NCBI GenBank assembly: GCA_030407085.1
Contig: CM059586.1
Coordinates: forward strand, 104,173,501-104,237,500
DNA: 64,000 nt
Direction: 5' to 3'
Source: Trichopria drosophilae
Taxonomy: Eukaryota; Arthropoda; Insecta; Hymenoptera; Diapriidae
How positions within the stretch are numbered: position 1 is the stretch's first letter; each line of letters starts with the position of its first letter. The notes beneath the pieces are model-generated. The model worked only from the letters and a program-made list of their open reading frames with translations, searched no databases and was not told the DNA's origin. The position numbers and the translations under genes were made by a program. Positions 22,823 through 34,639 of this stretch are shown one piece after another.

Positions 22823-23201
22823 AAAATCACTATTTCGTTATTTTGATAGAAACATTGTGTAGTTCATCTAAGTCGATAAAAATTCCACCAAAATGCAAAG
22901 TACATTCTTAGAGATTGTATAATTAACTGCAAAATGAAGTATGTATTACCAACAGCAAAAGTACCACATTGCGTACTAGTAGCATAATTTATTTATTTAT
23001 TTATTTATTTATTAGAATCATACGGGCGTACACGCCCATTTACATAAAAAGTATAACAAAAAGTTATGGCGCATAACATACAAATAAAAGTAATTGAAAA
23101 AATCAGTAATAACATAAATCTAAAGAAATGAATAATAATAATAAGTAACAAAAATAATTAACATGATTGCCTACAGTAAATAATAAATCTCAATTTCATA
23201 A

Positions 23202-26024
23202 CTAAGTAGCATTATAGTTCTGTAATAACAAATTTCTACAGCGATAACGAAAGGTTATATCCGAAACAATGGTAATAATATTCTTTGGTAAATCATTCCA
23301 AAGGCGAGTTAACCTAAATACAACAGAGTTAAAGCACCGATTAGTTCTACAGCTTCTTTCCTGTAGAACTCTAAAATTTGCACTAGGGTAATTTATCTCG
23401 CGTTCAACAAAAAGATCAGTAACAGATGCTGACAAAATTTCCTTTTTTAGAATTTTCCGAGTTAATATAACATCGTTAAACCTATGTAGAGATTCAATGG
23501 TTGGGATCTTGAAAAAAGTCGATATCCTAGAATAATCATGCGAAAAATAATCAAATGGTTGACGAGTTTTGTATGCGAGATACCGAAGAAATCGTCTTTG
23601 TACAGATTCCAACAAGTGAATATCAGTTTTTAAGTACGGAGACCAAATGGGTGAGGCATACAGCAATTTAGATAGTACCAAGGTTTTGAAGATATGGATA
23701 ATGGTACTGGCATCGGAAAAAGAACTAGTTGTACGAATTACAAATCCTAGTTGTTTATAGGCACTATTCGTAACAAACGCAAGATGATCTTTGAATGATA
23801 ATGTATTGTCCATTATCACTCCAAGATCTTTAATAGAGTTTACAACTTCAAGAGTTTGGTTATGAAGAACATATTGAAACGAATACTGTTGTGACTGCGA
23901 TCTACAAAACCTTAGTACTTTACATTTTTGTATGTTTAGCGAAAGAGCATTAGCCTTACACCAATCTAATAATGAGTCGATATCTCTTTGTATATTTGAT
24001 GCATCAACTGGCGATTTTATAGTGGAATAAATTTTTAAATCATCTGCATAAAAAACGTGATTACTGAATTGAAATACTTGGCTAAGATCATTAATAAAAA
24101 GAATAAAAAGTAATGGTCCCAGATGTGATCCTTGAGGTACGCCAGAGGGAACGTCAAAGGAGAAAGATTTAATCCCCTTAAGACGCACAGTCTGGGTGCG
24201 ATTTTGCAAAAAAGATTGGATCCATTGAAGCAAACTTCCAGAGATGCCTAGGTTAGCAAGTTTACGAATTAATACTGTATGGTTTACAGAATCGAATGCC
24301 TTGGCGAAATCAAAATATATGGAATCAACTTGATACGAGTTCTCACGAGCATCATTTATAAAAGATGTAAATGTCATAAGATTGGAGACTGTAGATCGTC
24401 CCTTTACAAATCCATGTTGAGTTGATGAAATAATAGTAATAAAATGGTTACTTAGTTTTTCAGTAATAATGGCATCAAAGAGTTTCGGAATTGTACTAAT
24501 AATTGATATTGGCCTATAATTGAAAATGTCTTGCCTATTACCATCCTTAAAAATTGGAGTAATAAATGTTTGTTTCCAGAGATGTGGAAAGATACCGTGC
24601 TGTAACGAATTGTTAAAAATAATGAAAATAGGCTCAATAAGCGACGATATACAGCTCTTCAATAATATGGGAGGAATCATATCTGGTCCACAACTAGCTC
24701 CATAGTCGAGCCTCATAATAGCTTGTAAAATATCATTCCGAGTGATAATGATCCGGTCGATAGTAGATGCAATCGTGTTCAAATCAGGCGGCAGGACATT
24801 TGAAGTGACAAACGATGAAAAGAAATGTTTAGCAAATAAGTCAGCTATATGTCTAGCATCATTAGCTGTTGTTCTATTCAGAAACATAGAACTCGGAAAC
24901 TCATTTTGTTTTTTTCAATTATTTACATAAGACCAGAAAGATTTTATGTTGCATTTAGAAAATTTTTCAACCTTCTCAATATAATCTTTATAACATTTCC
25001 TAGACAAACGGATACAACTTGTTCTTAGTAATTTAAATTTTAAATAGGCCTCTTGTGAATTTGTTTCCTTCCATAATGAATGAGCAATTTTCTTAGAACG
25101 AATAAGATCAAGTAGTTCTGGCGTATGCCAACGAGGTTTATTTGATGATTTTAAGATCTTCGTAGGAACTAGTTTGCGAATAGGCACTTCTAATAGTTTA
25201 TAAAATAATTGAACACTGTCGTCCACATTTTCATTTTGTAGGGCATTTTTCCAATCTATTTCAGACAACATTTTATTCATTTCGAGAAAATCACAATGCT
25301 CATAATCTAATAAAACTTCAGAGTGTTCTAGCAAGGTCGATTTGTTAGTATCGAAAGTTATTGATAAACAGCCGTGATGAGAATCTGGTTGAAGAAGCTC
25401 GTCATCTGCATAATCCACCTTTAATTGTTCAAGTGACGAAAAAACCAAATCCAGGGTATATCCTTTACTCGGCAAAGCGGGTGCTAATTGTAGTAACTCC
25501 AAATATGAAGTAGCTTGAGAAACCAAAGTCGCAGCATTAATAATCCCAGGCGCAACGTATGAAATCGAGTCGATTGTAGTTGGTAAACTTGAATTCCAGG
25601 TTATGTTGGGTAAATTAAAGTCGCCGAGTAAGAGCCATTTATAGTTTTCGTGATTTAAAGATATACGCTCAATTTCTCCAACATAGCTGGTATAAGATAA
25701 CAAATCCGAATTTGGAGACAAATAAGAAGCACCAAGTATAATTTTAGTGTCACCAATGGTAATCGACACAAATACATGTTCAGACGTAGAACTAATTAAA
25801 TTGACCGAACACTTAGAGAAGATGATGCGTTTAGCAATAGCGACTAGAACTCCACCGCCTCGTGTAGAAGTAGATAATACATAAGATCGATCACATCTTA
25901 CTATGTTGTAGGCCGATAGACCCAGCTCACTGTCTTCGATTCCCTCATGTAACCAAGTTTCGGTAAGGACTAGAATATCCGGTTTTTTACTAAGAGTATA
26001 AAAATTTTGTTTAAATCTATCCAA
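23202..26024 (-). pseudogene. LINE ORF2: endonuclease and reverse transcriptase
   Basis: One continuous frame of 941 codons with a single internal TGA at 24917-24915, just after SFWSYVNN. The first part (26024-24918) is an APE-type endonuclease: ETWLHEG near residue 22, LLLGDFNLPNITWNSS, and DSHHGCLSI. The second (24914-23202) is reverse transcriptase: FDFAKAFDSVNHTVLIRKL, SGVPQGSHLGPLLFILFIND and the catalytic YADD (24050-24039). The frame is also open upstream of the first ATG through VYYLNIRGIRSKLD, so the true start is earlier and may overlap ORF1 in the other frame. Supplies target nicking and reverse transcription. One stop separates it from an intact protein, suggesting a young copy. 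Confidence 0.85.
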
Positions 26025-26101
26025 CTTTGAACGAATACCACGAATGTTCAGGTAGTAAACCGTTATACGATTACTACCATGTGATACATTCGTAGAAGAC
26101 T

Positions 26102-26860
26102 TTAGTTTTTTGAGGTTACCTTATTATCTACGATAGTGGGAACTCCTCTAACATATCGTATAGTTTTTAATTTATCTGGATGTGTTTCATTAAAACTTTT
26201 TAGTTCAACCCGAAGTTCATTAAGGAACTGACGTTCTTGCATGGTTTTATCCGATGAAACTTTCACCCCATCTGGTAACTTCGATTTACTTCTTAAAAAT
26301 AAAATAACGTCTTGTGAGGAACCTAAAGTGGCAATTAATGGCCTAATCTTCCCTTCGATGTTTGCTCCGATTCTCCTGGTGTTTACTAATGTGGTACTAT
26401 AATTGGGTGACGATGACAAACACTTCTCGATAATTACCTTGTCTGCGTTCGGTAATTTTGACTCCGGTACTCCAAAAAATATTAAGTTAGAAGATTTTGC
26501 TTGACGTTCCTGAATTTCTCTAAAAAATAATTCACGATCCTTACTATTTAGACCACCAGACGAACTATCGACAGGTCTATTCGATAAAGTCCTTAAGGAT
26601 TCCTGTATGGACGCTAGTTCAGTTGCTAACGCATCAACTTTGCTAAAAAGTTCAGGCAATATTGATAAACCTTTATCACATTGAGGGCAAAAGAATTTGA
26701 GTGCCCTGCCAGTCTTAAGTTCTATACAGCGTTGTTCCGTTGCAGAAATATTAGCACAGACATAATGAACAGGCTTGCGACAGCTATCACATGATACAAA
26801 TTTGGAGTCAGCTTGCTGCTTGCAAATCCTACAAATTCCAGTATCCATTTCTAAGCTCAA
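26102..26860 (-). CDS. LINE ORF1 protein with PHD-type zinc finger
   Basis: 252 residues, intact. Residues 10-61 have C4HC3 spacing (C10, C13, C24, C27, H32, C35, C58, C61), a PHD-type finger as in ORF1 of several CR1-group elements. Residues 70-95 look like a short coiled coil; residues 115-250 (NLIFFGVPES, then RPLIATLGSS, then KTIRYVRGVPTIV) resemble the RNA-recognition and C-terminal domains of LINE ORF1 proteins. Likely RNA-binding chaperone of the retrotransposition particle. ORF2 follows in another frame after or overlapping its end. Confidence 0.8.
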   Translation of the reverse strand: MSLEMDTGICRICKQQADSKFVSCDSCRKPVHYVCANISATEQRCIELKTGRALKFFCPQCDKGLSILPELFSKVDALATELASIQESLRTLSNRPVDSSSGGLNSKDRELFFREIQERQAKSSNLIFFGVPESKLPNADKVIIEKCLSSSPNYSTTLVNTRRIGANIEGKIRPLIATLGSSQDVILFLRSKSKLPDGVKVSSDKTMQERQFLNELRVELKSFNETHPDKLKTIRYVRGVPTIVDNKVTSKN

Positions 26861-27076
26861 ATCCAGAAAATATCACAGTCTAGATCTGACTCGCTACCAG
26901 ACATGTGCTAATTTGTATAGGCAACGAAAAAAAGTGAGGTTAACTTCGTAAACCACGATATACGGTAATCCTCTTTATCACAGAATGGAAATTATATGTT
27001 CTATCTCGCCCGAGCCGTCGGCCAATTGCGTTTTACTTCCTCAAACATAACGTGTATGGTAGGAATTGCCCGTAGT

Positions 27077-28050
27077 TAATAGTAGTTTTCGATACAAGTA
27101 GGAAAAAGTGTTTTCGAACGAATGTGCCGAAATGTATTTCTTTTAACTCCGTGCGCGAAATTGAATCTCACGCACTATTTTTAGTGCACGTAGTAACCCA
27201 TTTGCGCACTGCACTTTGCGCACTGAAATGAGTGCGCAAAAATTTCTCTCACGGAGTCAAAAAAAAAATAGAATATGATACACGTGCGCAGTAGGTCATT
27301 TGCGCACGAGTGTAACGAGTTTTACTCGTGCGCAAATCACCTACTTTGCGAACTTGTATCGTAATATACTATTTTGTTACAAGTGTGGGTACAATGCGAA
27401 AGAAAAATTTCAAAAGTGTGAAAAATAGTATTTTGCCCACGCTGTAACAAAAAGTAAACTTTACGAACGGAAAAGTCGTTCATAATAGTATTTATGTACG
27501 TCTTTTCGGTGCGTAAAGTAAACTTTACGCACTCGATTATACTTTACGCACGAAAAAGCCGTACGTAAACAATATTTCGGCACACGTGTGTGTGTGTAAA
27601 GTTCTTTACGCATACGCCCTTGTATCGAAAACTACTATTTATGCGAATGTGTTTGCGACCCTCGCCTTCGGCTCGGGCGGCAACCCTCCCATTCGCAGAA
27701 AAAACGTTTACCCACTTGTATCGTAATATACTATTATGCACGGATTTTCTATGCGTGAAGTAAACTTCATTCCATCCACTTCACGCATGGAAAATCTGTG
27801 CATTAAATATCGTATGCGACTAGTGCAGTGCGTGAAGTTACGCACTCGTTGCATAATATACTATTATGCACGGATTTTCCCTGCGTGAAGTAGAAATTTT
27901 GTGTGTAAAATGAATGTCGTATGTGAAGTAAACTTCACGGACTCAACGTACTTAATTTTACGACTTCACGCATTAAAAATCTATGTATAAAGAACCTTAT
28001 ACAACTCATGCAGTGCATGAAGTTGTACACTTATTGCATAATATACTACC
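27077..28050. repeat. Serial hairpin array, locus 4 (largest)
   Basis: A chain of inverted repeats with different stems. TTTTAACTCCGTG/CACGGAGTCAAAA encloses 27145-27266. GTAGGTCATTTGCGCACGAG pairs with its complement at 27291-27347 (one mismatch). GTGCGTAAAGT-aa-ACTTTACGCAC is at 27511-27534. GCACGGATTTTCTATGCGTG pairs with a complement ending at 27801 (22 of 24 over the longer stem). TAATATACTATT hinges recur near 27362, 27723, 27853 and (TAATATACTACC) 28039. AATAGTAGTTTTCGATACAA (27079) has its inverted partner near 27625. No coding content. Confidence 0.75.
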
Positions 28051-28052
28051 TA

Positions 28053-28309
28053 CAGCACTCCTTCCTTTATTCTAATTTGTCCAGTCAGGCAAGATGGCAG
28101 CCTTCTTCCCTTATTTTAATTTCCCCCTCTCCCCTCCCACCTCTACTTAAAAGTGCTGTCTCACTTTTGTCTCTTTTTCTTTTGTTGCGCATGCGCCGTT
28201 ATTTGTATTTTGAAAATCCATGCGTTGACACACATCAGTGGGGAGAACGCGTGAGGGGAAATATTAGAATAGAAGGAAAGAAAAAATTAGAATAAGGGAA
28301 GGACCACTG
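28053..28309. mobile_element. TA-flanked MITE, family B copy 2
   Basis: CAGCACTCCTTCCTTTATTC at left, inverted partner GAATAAGGGAAGGACCACTG at right, TA at 28051-28052 and 28310-28311; 257 bp. CAAGATGGC at 28090-28098. It abuts the hairpin array exactly. Confidence 0.8.
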
Positions 28310-28439
28310 TATTTCGGTTCAAATTTTTTTCGTGAATTTACTACCGGAGCCGGAAACTAGGGTGGCATAATATACTATTTCACCCACTCGGATGAAATAA
28401 CTTCATTCAGATGTAATATATCAAATATTCATGAATTGC

Positions 28440-29156
28440 AGCAGGATCCAAGTAGTAAGGTTCTTATCGGTTCGCATCCATCAATTCTTGATGCCGATTT
28501 CCAAGGTTCCCGTCGAAAATGGAACGGAAAAGAAGGGAACTGTTTCGAATCCATTCCAAAAGTAAAAATCTAGTTGGTCGAAGAGTGCACACGGAGTCAA
28601 CGGCATGCTTCCTTCCACTTCTCGTGGAATCGTTGGGGGATCGCATGCGAGGAACCCGATCCTTCCTGCTCGGAGAACGGCCGTTCGTTCGGGTTCGGGA
28701 CTTGCTCGCACATATATGCACATGTGTACAACACGTAACGCGAGAACAAGGTCGTCGTCGTCCCCGGCTGCAGAAAATGACGCTAATTTCTACTCCCGGG
28801 GAAATTGACCTTCGATCCTCAAATTTCACGAGGACTCTCGAAATCGGTCATCCTCGTGCTGGGTCGTCTTCCTCTTCCCCACGAGTCGTGGCTATTCGCG
28901 ATTCCATCGTCGGTCTCGCGTAAACAACCGGTTAGTGACGCGCGGAGCGCGGCGCCGTAACGGTCGGTCCGTTTGTCGCTCGCCATCTGATAAAAACAAA
29001 AAAAACTCACTCGCGATAACAATAGTCGAGAATAGATATCGAGACGATCTCCCTCCGCGCTGCCGGTTTATCACCGCAGTGCAAAAGAGCACCTGCCGTC
29101 ACACTCGATCGGACCTCGCCGATTCCGCTTACACTCATCGCAGAACTAGAGCGACG
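28440..29156 (+). promoter_or_regulatory. CpG-rich promoter and 5' UTR island
   Basis: GC content rises abruptly and CpG is frequent (CGCGGAGCGCGGCGCCG near 28939), in contrast to the AT-rich surroundings. No transposon ends are seen, and it leads into an ATG followed by a splice donor at 29157-29170. Open frames on both strands here (for example 28519-28923) are typical of GC-rich non-coding DNA and show no domain. No TATA box stands out. The transcription start cannot be placed. Confidence 0.5.
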
Positions 29157-29168
29157 ATGAAGACTGAG
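29157..29168 (+). CDS. First coding exon (Met-Lys-Thr-Glu), gene unknown
   Basis: GCGACG-ATGAAGACTGAG is followed by the donor GTGAGC. A very short first coding exon at the edge of a CpG-rich 5' UTR, before a long AT-rich stretch, is a common insect arrangement (long first intron). I found no convincing second exon within the window, so the gene cannot be named. The downstream frame continues only into intron-like sequence. Confidence 0.4.
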
Positions 29169-29170
29169 GT

Positions 29171-30368
29171 GAGCAATCCACATGTACATTTTATTATTTG
29201 GATCATTTCCCATTGGTCGAGAAGTGCGACAATAATTCCTCCGTTTGTTTTGGAATTTCGCGCGCCGCACGAAAAGTGTTTTGGGTGCGCGAGTGACGAA
29301 CGCACGAAAGGGCGCGAAAGTGTTCCTAAACTCCGATACGTTTTTGTCCATGTGCGGAAGTCGACGATTTTTGAGAGTTTTTACGATTTTACATAAATGT
29401 TTGTTGGTATGATCGAGTGTATCGATACGTAACATTTCTCCATATAACGAATGTGAAATTTGATTGAAATTATGATGGAAGTTTCGTAACACATGTAGAT
29501 GTTGAAAAACAGACGTCGCGTTTTCTTTTTATTCAGTTCAGTATTTAGTAATTTTTTTGCTGGTAATTTTTTTGTTATCGTATCTAAATAATCACGCGTC
29601 GCTTTTTAAATATACGTATAAGACTAATGATTATTTCCTTATAGGTTTTGTTTGTTACGAATTGTGCGACGTTCTTCTGAAATTTTTATATTTCCTGACT
29701 GATCAGAATTGTGGAAAATTGGTTTATTCCTTTGAAAATGTTTCATACCTGTGCATTCTACTAAATTTGATAAAAACATTCGTACTTTTTGTATCAACTG
29801 CAAAACCGGAAGAAAAGAATCATTCAAGTTAGAAGTAAGGAAATTTCCATGGAATAATAACAATAATTGTGCAGAGATATTTATGTTCGCAGCGAATCTA
29901 TTGCAACTTTCATCAGGCATAAAACATTGTTCAAATGTCTTTGTACTTGCATCAGTTTCTACCAGATTGATGGAAAGAAAATTACACTGTTTAATTTATT
30001 AACATTGATTACTCGAGATTGAAATGTGTGAACATTTTTCTAACGTATTTTTTCCGACATCACATTGTTGTGAACGACAATAGATTTATTGAAAGCAATT
30101 CATTTTTTTATTCGTTGAAATGAATTCTAAAATGAACGTTACAGACAATTGATTTTAATTTCCACAATTTTCTTTTAGGTTTATTTGTTCCTTATATAAG
30201 ATCACAGGTTATGTTTACTTTTTCGTAATGCGGAAGATATGCATTCGGCGGCTAAATATTGACTCGCTGTTTTAATCAAATTCGCCTTTTTCATTAAAAA
30301 TCATACGTTTAAGGGAAAATTTACGATAAATTGATTTTTAAAGCTATTTCATGAGTTTTGTACGAATG
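29171..30368. other. Probable first-intron sequence
   Basis: AT-rich after about 29400; open frames at 29557-30002 have no domain and lack splice support. Confidence 0.35.
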
Positions 30369-30370
30369 TA

Positions 30371-30650
30371 CATTAGTCCCCGTCCTAAGGTATACCATCG
30401 ACGTTGTATGTAGATCCTAAGTTATACATTTGGCTTGTACAAAGTTATATCAGTCTCTTCCTCTCCTTCCTCCACCACATTGTCTCGCTGAGCCACACGC
30501 ACTTCGTGACACACACACACACACACAGAAGCATCCATTGCACGCATATAAACAAAGTTACGTAAGAGGGGATAGTGAGGTTCTATAACTTTGGATAAAC
30601 TTCCGCCATCTTGAAAGAACCGAGCGTATAACTTAGGATGGGATCTACTG
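30371..30650. mobile_element. TA-flanked MITE, family D (CATTAGTCCCCGTCC)
   Basis: CATTAGTCCCCGTCCTAAGG left, inverted partner CAGTAGATCCCATCCTAAGT right, TA at 30369-30370 and 30651-30652; 280 bp. Contains (AC)n near 30512-30526 and GCCATCTTG at 30605-30613. Confidence 0.8.
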
Positions 30651-30712
30651 TACGTAAAATTTTAGCGAAATTTGTTAAGAAACGAACGAGATTTCACAAG
30701 AATAAATCACAC

Positions 30713-30905
30713 AGACAGAAAAAAATGTTAATGGAACTATGAAGAAATAGTAGAAACGATTTTAACATATGTAAATAGTAGAATTAACAACATGAAAGGT
30801 TACAATTGATATTTGAGGTTATGTATGAATGATTTAAGTACTGGGAAATCGTAAATGGAACAATTTTATTCTTCCATTTACTATAGAAATAGTTAATTTA
30901 ACTAC
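30713..30905. mobile_element. MITE of CACACAGA family, copy 1 (right end lost)
   Basis: Begins CACACAGACAGAAAAAAATG then TTAATGGAAC; internal GGTAAATGG/ATTTACTAT words and a GAGGTTATGTATGAA stretch match 44699-44961 in inverted order. The right terminus is not recognisable. Confidence 0.55.
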
Positions 30906-33519
30906 TTTAAAAATTTATTATTGAAAATTTAACGTACATTAATAAAAAGCACGTAAAATAGCTTTAAAATAGATTAGAAATACATTTACTTTCTGTTTAA
31001 TTTGAATTGAAAATGCCAGAACGCGTTTAAGGGATGGATACGCTTTATTTATTACCCTCTAAACTAATTTGAATGTTGGGTTATAAACTGACATCATCGG
31101 TGAAATGGGTTTAGCAGCCCGCAAATTCAGTTTCTTAATCAAAAGTATTAAAAAGAATGATTGGAAACATGAATATCTTTTTATTTTTAACAGCATATAA
31201 GATTTGGAGCAATAGATGAATTTACAAGAATTCAAAAAATATGTTTCCAAATGCTTGAAAGGAATTGAGTACAAAAAAAATCCCGATTGAAAAAGATTCA
31301 GATTTTTAATTCAGTCCAATCCATTGTAATGTACTTGCTTCGTGCGATCTCATTAAAACGTGGAATTTTCACATTCCAATCCGTATTGTCTTGTTTATAA
31401 CCGTTTTAAAATTACCTCATAAAAAAAGACATCCTCGTGTTTATTCATTCATCCATTTCGACTACGGATCCGATAGCTACCTGAATTTTGCATCGGTAAG
31501 TTTCAAGGTGCTCGTTGGAAATCGTTTGCATAACGGCGTTTATGGTATTGTGTAACTAGCGCGAAGGGGAGACTGAACTTATTAGCAATAAGGAAATGAC
31601 CGGAACAATTCGAACTTGAAAGATCCAGATATGTAAATCTTTCGTATTGTAAAAGGTTTGTATTTTCCTTCAATTTCTAAGAACGTAAAAATCAAAATAA
31701 TATCAAAGAATTCAACGGAATTCTGACCGTTTTTTATTGAGATTATTTGTTAAAGGTAGTTTATTTGAATTATAGTATTGTTAACGTTGAATTTTCCTTG
31801 GAGTTAAATGTTCCCTCCGAGAATTCTAAAGATAGGGGTCACAGCAACAATATAAATTACTCGTTGTAATCATTTATGGTAATGGTTACATTGGAATTGT
31901 TATGCTGTGAAGCTACTTTGATTTATTCGAAATAAATATTAGAAATTGGAATTACAAAAAGAATGTCCACGAGAAATAATATTGTAATCGCGTTAAAACA
32001 TGCACAAAAAATAGAATTTCCGTTAAAAATCGTTTTAATAAAATAAAAAAGGTATTAAAATTCGAAAGAAAAGTGGTACATGGAGTGTTTCTGGCTTTGT
32101 CCTTTTGATTAGGAATAATAATAATTCAATCATAATGACGGGCATTCTGAGAGCTAATTTTAACCAGTTCCACTGATTGGGCCAAACTTAGGTTGCGTTC
32201 TAATAGCTTCGGGATCTCCGTCGATATTATTTTTCTTCCTGTCTTAGAAATTGAATAGCCAAACCTTGTATGTCCTATCAATTTAATACCTGTCATCAAT
32301 CCCAGCTCTTTCGACGTCTAATCTTCCATGCTTTTCAATACACCCAAAAGAAGCCCTACCCAAATGACATATATTAGCGGTGTAGTCATGAATTTGTCAA
32401 TTCGGATAAATGTTTGTTTGTATCTCTACTCTCTACTTTATATGCAGCTTCTGCAGTGCCTGCTTTACAGTAGCACCATCTTGGCCCCTTCTTATTTCAA
32501 CTTTGCAAATCAAGAATTATAACCTACGAAGCGAGCGTGGGAAAAATAATGGAGGACTTTTTGGTGTGCTCTTGTTTTTACTCTTCTCTATAAAACATTA
32601 AAGTTGATGCCATTGCACTTCTTTTGTTTTGCCCGGAAATGATCAGGTTTAGAATGGCTTACCTGGTAATTTTCACCTACTGCATTAAAGTATAATGAGA
32701 GCTTCTTAGTTTTTAATATAGGAAATGTGATAAAAGAAAAGATTATGAACAGTCAATGAAAACCCATCTTGGAATAACCTTTGCGAGAATTTTGATTAAT
32801 TAAACACTCTCGTAAACATTTTGTCAACTAAATACATAGAAGGCCATCTGTAGGACTTATTGGGCTACACCGTGATTTCACACGACTTATCTTCAGGAAG
32901 TAAGGATCATCCAAATAGAAAACTTGAAAGGAACCCAATAAAAAAACTAGCCGCATAATACAGTTTTTAGGCTGATCAATATTATAATACTGCCTTCCTT
33001 TATTAAGCGCTGTCTTTTCGAATCCACGTCCTAATGAAGCCCTAATAATTTTAAACTTTTGACAACATGACAAATAGGATCGGATCCCATCCGGGCTTTA
33101 TATTACGAACACAAAATCATCTGGTATTCATGTAAATATTAGCAATAAACAAGTATACACCTGCAATACTTTTCAGATGGGTGTACCTTTTTGTCCACTG
33201 ACCAAGGTCAATGACCTTCAATGGCGCGCACTGAAGCATCAGCTATCAAGGTCTCAAGAATATTTCATCTAAACGCAATTTAATCTGAAAACTAGGAAGA
33301 ATACAGACTTTCTTCTTTGAATTTTAATGGCGAATCTAAGTGCTAACTAAGGTTGGCCATTTCCAGGAAATGCAATCTGCGAAACACAAGGTTCATGAAT
33401 TTTTCAGAATTCGTGGAATTTTATGGAAACTCCACTTTTTCCTAAGGTTTAATTTCCCTTTCATTATTCGCGAGGAAAAGTAGATGTAGTATTCGTATCG
33501 ACATGAACGTACATAAGAC
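30906..33519. other. Unannotated AT-rich region
   Basis: No supported gene. 32828-33073 has an 81-codon minus-strand frame without a recognised domain. Confidence 0.35.
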
Positions 33520-33860
33520 TTGCGGTTAGATGCGCGCATAATGAGCAAGGCAGTCAAGCATTCGCTGCTATACGAGATATTCCACGGGAAATAAAGCGGG
33601 AGGCGCGTCTAAACGCCGGGCGTTTCCAGTCGAGATGGTACGTGCGAACCGGCAAGGAATTTCAACAAGTGCAGCAGAGTCTCGTGCGAGTAAAGGGTCG
33701 GAAGCCTCTCGCGTGTTATACCTTGCTATGGGATTACGTAGTCAATGAACGCTGCAACTGGATACCGGGCCTAGGTCCCCTCTGCAGTCAGATGTTTTCC
33801 TTTGGTGTAAATATACACGGTCATCCTTTGTGTCCTTTGTTCGTAAACAAACATACGTAA
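33520..33860. other. GC-rich patch of unknown nature
   Basis: CpG and GC rise for about 330 bp (GGAGGCGCGTCTAAACGCC is a hairpin at 33599-33617). An acceptor-like GTTTCCAG is followed by ATG at 33635 with a 37-codon frame; a 72-codon frame overlaps in another phase. It could be an alternative promoter or exon of the gene starting at 29157, but no family is recognised. Confidence 0.3.
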
Positions 33861-34637
33861 TTTCCGCCAGCTGAGGCAAACTACTCAATTCAAATATAAT
33901 TAATTATCAGAGACGTCGTTAATGAGTCAAAGAGCATTAATTCGACTTTTCTAAACTTTCAGCAATGTTGTATTGATTTGGGAGAGTGGCACAAAAAGAA
34001 AATTCATTAGGTTTTTAAAGACACCCTTGTGATCGGAAATTTTTAGGATAGTATCTGCACTGAATCTAATGCTAGAGAGTATGCTTACCTCACATTTGTA
34101 GCACGTCAAGTTGCAGTGTTACTCCCAGTATGTCTAATAAACTACGTCAATACAAAGGAATCTGACACTAATGACACCAATTAGAAATAGTTCGAACCTC
34201 CTTATTGTCGGATGGTCGGGATCGGAGGGAAAATGTAAACTCCGTTATTGTCTGTCCCCACTCCAACAGATTGAACAGAGCGAAATTATGCGCGCCCACA
34301 ATTATATCCGGTGGCCCTTGAAGAAATGCTCTCCAGCCAGGAGAGAGAGAGGTAGAAGCAAAACGATAATAACGAAGTTTTCACAACAGACAATAACGCG
34401 GTTTGGACAACCGCAAAGGCCACCAATTACAGGGTTTGGACTGAGCCTATTTGTTTGGTACCTCATACTAGTTATACAGAAAAAGGAGGTGGTATGTTGT
34501 CCCCTCTTAAAATACAGCTTAATTATGGAATAGTACTTACAGCAGACCGGTAAATACATAATACGATTATTCCGGACAGAATATCTAAAAACATCTAAAA
34601 ACGTCGCTGGAAGAGATTCCATTAATTCAATCGAGGA
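33861..34637. other. Unannotated region
   Basis: Moderate GC near 34190-34440, with no domain in any frame. Confidence 0.35.
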
Positions 34638-34639
34638 TA

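Larger units (their letters stand above)
22987..26990 (-). mobile_element. Nearly intact CR1-like two-ORF LINE
   Basis: From right to left: short 5' UTR (to about 26861), ORF1 (26860-26102), ORF2 (26024 or earlier to 23202), 3' UTR with hairpin GGGCGTGTACGCCC (23024-23037), and a (TAAA)n tail (22987-23013). Only one inactivating change was seen in ORF2. A PHD-type ORF1, APE endonuclease, RT and short-repeat tail fit the CR1 group. The 5' boundary and target duplication could not be fixed. Confidence 0.85.

Noticed and set aside
24452..24930. Short plus-strand frames within the LINE
   Set aside because: Antisense shadows of the reverse transcriptase.
28464..29492. Several long frames on both strands in the CpG-rich block
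   Set aside because: GC-rich non-coding DNA has few stops; frames are Arg-rich, domain-free and mutually overlapping. Only ATG+donor at 29157-29170 has splice-like context.
31420..31495. Possible exon ending TTTGCATCG|GTAAGT
   Set aside because: The donor is good, but no acceptor with a pyrimidine tract precedes the open frame.
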